Shown piece by piece: positions 63,994-64,000 of a stretch of 64,000 nt of DNA. Source of the stretch: Bactericera cockerelli (lineage: Eukaryota; Arthropoda; Insecta; Hemiptera; Triozidae); assembly GCA_024516035.1 (NCBI GenBank), contig CM044957.1, positions 2,066,613-2,130,612 of the forward strand. Direction: 5' to 3'. Each line of letters starts with the position of its first letter. Positions within the stretch are counted from its first letter, which is position 1. Made by a program: the position numbers and the translations under genes. The notes beneath the pieces were generated by a model, which saw only the letters and a program-made list of their open reading frames with translations, was not told the DNA's origin and made no database searches.

Positions 63994-64000
63994 ATCTGTT

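Larger units (their letters stand above)
58541..64000 (-). mobile_element. Large I/Jockey-type LINE, continuing past the window
   Basis: On the minus strand: ORF1 (63993-63538), a 930-bp non-coding spacer, then ORF2 broken into 62605-61511 (endonuclease) and about 61248-58617 (RT, RNase H, zinc motif) by a 260-bp insertion. A 3' UTR of about 55 bp follows, then poly(A) (T-run 58541-58561). The insertion point is the sequence 'aaacatgaagtttt' of the duplicated unit. The 5' end and any target duplication are beyond 64000. Confidence 0.9.

Overview
This is a eukaryotic, AT-rich, very repeat-dense window that looks like insect nuclear DNA. Its genes are split into short GC-richer exons with GT-AG introns. 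The repeats include tRNA- and 5S-rRNA-derived SINEs, LINEs of several clades, mariner and pogo relics and many TA-flanked MITEs. A hemipteran (for example a psyllid) would fit, but this is inference. Two 100-N runs (9756-9855, 55805-55904) are assembly gaps.

Layout of host genes. (1) Minus strand, 3647-6552: the first exons of a GH31 acid alpha-glucosidase-like gene (signal peptide, P-type trefoil, start of the N-terminal domain); the rest lies beyond position 1. (2) Plus strand, 11642-19425: eight exons of a CYP4-family cytochrome P450, running from the region before the I helix to the stop; the N-terminal third is not visible. (3) Minus strand, 20972-34649: a three-exon gene for a secreted, Thr-rich protein of about 960 residues with fourteen 17-residue tandem repeats. 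(4) Minus strand, 38739-43005 and 43768-45778: two tandem, two-exon paralogues for small secreted proteins of an unrecognised family. (5) Plus strand, 53297-55804: four exons of a prolyl 4-hydroxylase alpha-subunit-like gene cut by a gap. These genes do not form an evident pathway; three are secretory or ER-type proteins and one is a detoxification-type enzyme.

Mobile DNA. From 58541 to the window end, on the minus strand, lies a large LINE with ORF1, an apurinic-type endonuclease, reverse transcriptase and RNase H. It is broken by a short insertion and is itself inserted into the second copy of a 1.4-kb duplicated repeat (first copy 6560-8170). Other 5'-truncated LINEs are at 28146-29040, 30239-31634, 32660-33862 and 49333-50319. 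Non-autonomous DNA elements with TA duplications are at 16434-17402, 29041-29837 and 31758-32640 (foldback). An internally deleted pogo/Tigger (23823-24332) and a mariner (40600-41486) are also present. At least five SINE types (labelled A-E here) recur; several sit within about 25-45 bp of 3' splice sites.

I found no complete new multi-gene system. The most interesting signals are the tandem secreted paralogues, the repeat-protein gene with a stray repeat unit in its own intron, the SINE-abutted splice acceptors in two unrelated genes, and the small tandem duplications that reshaped the P450 gene.
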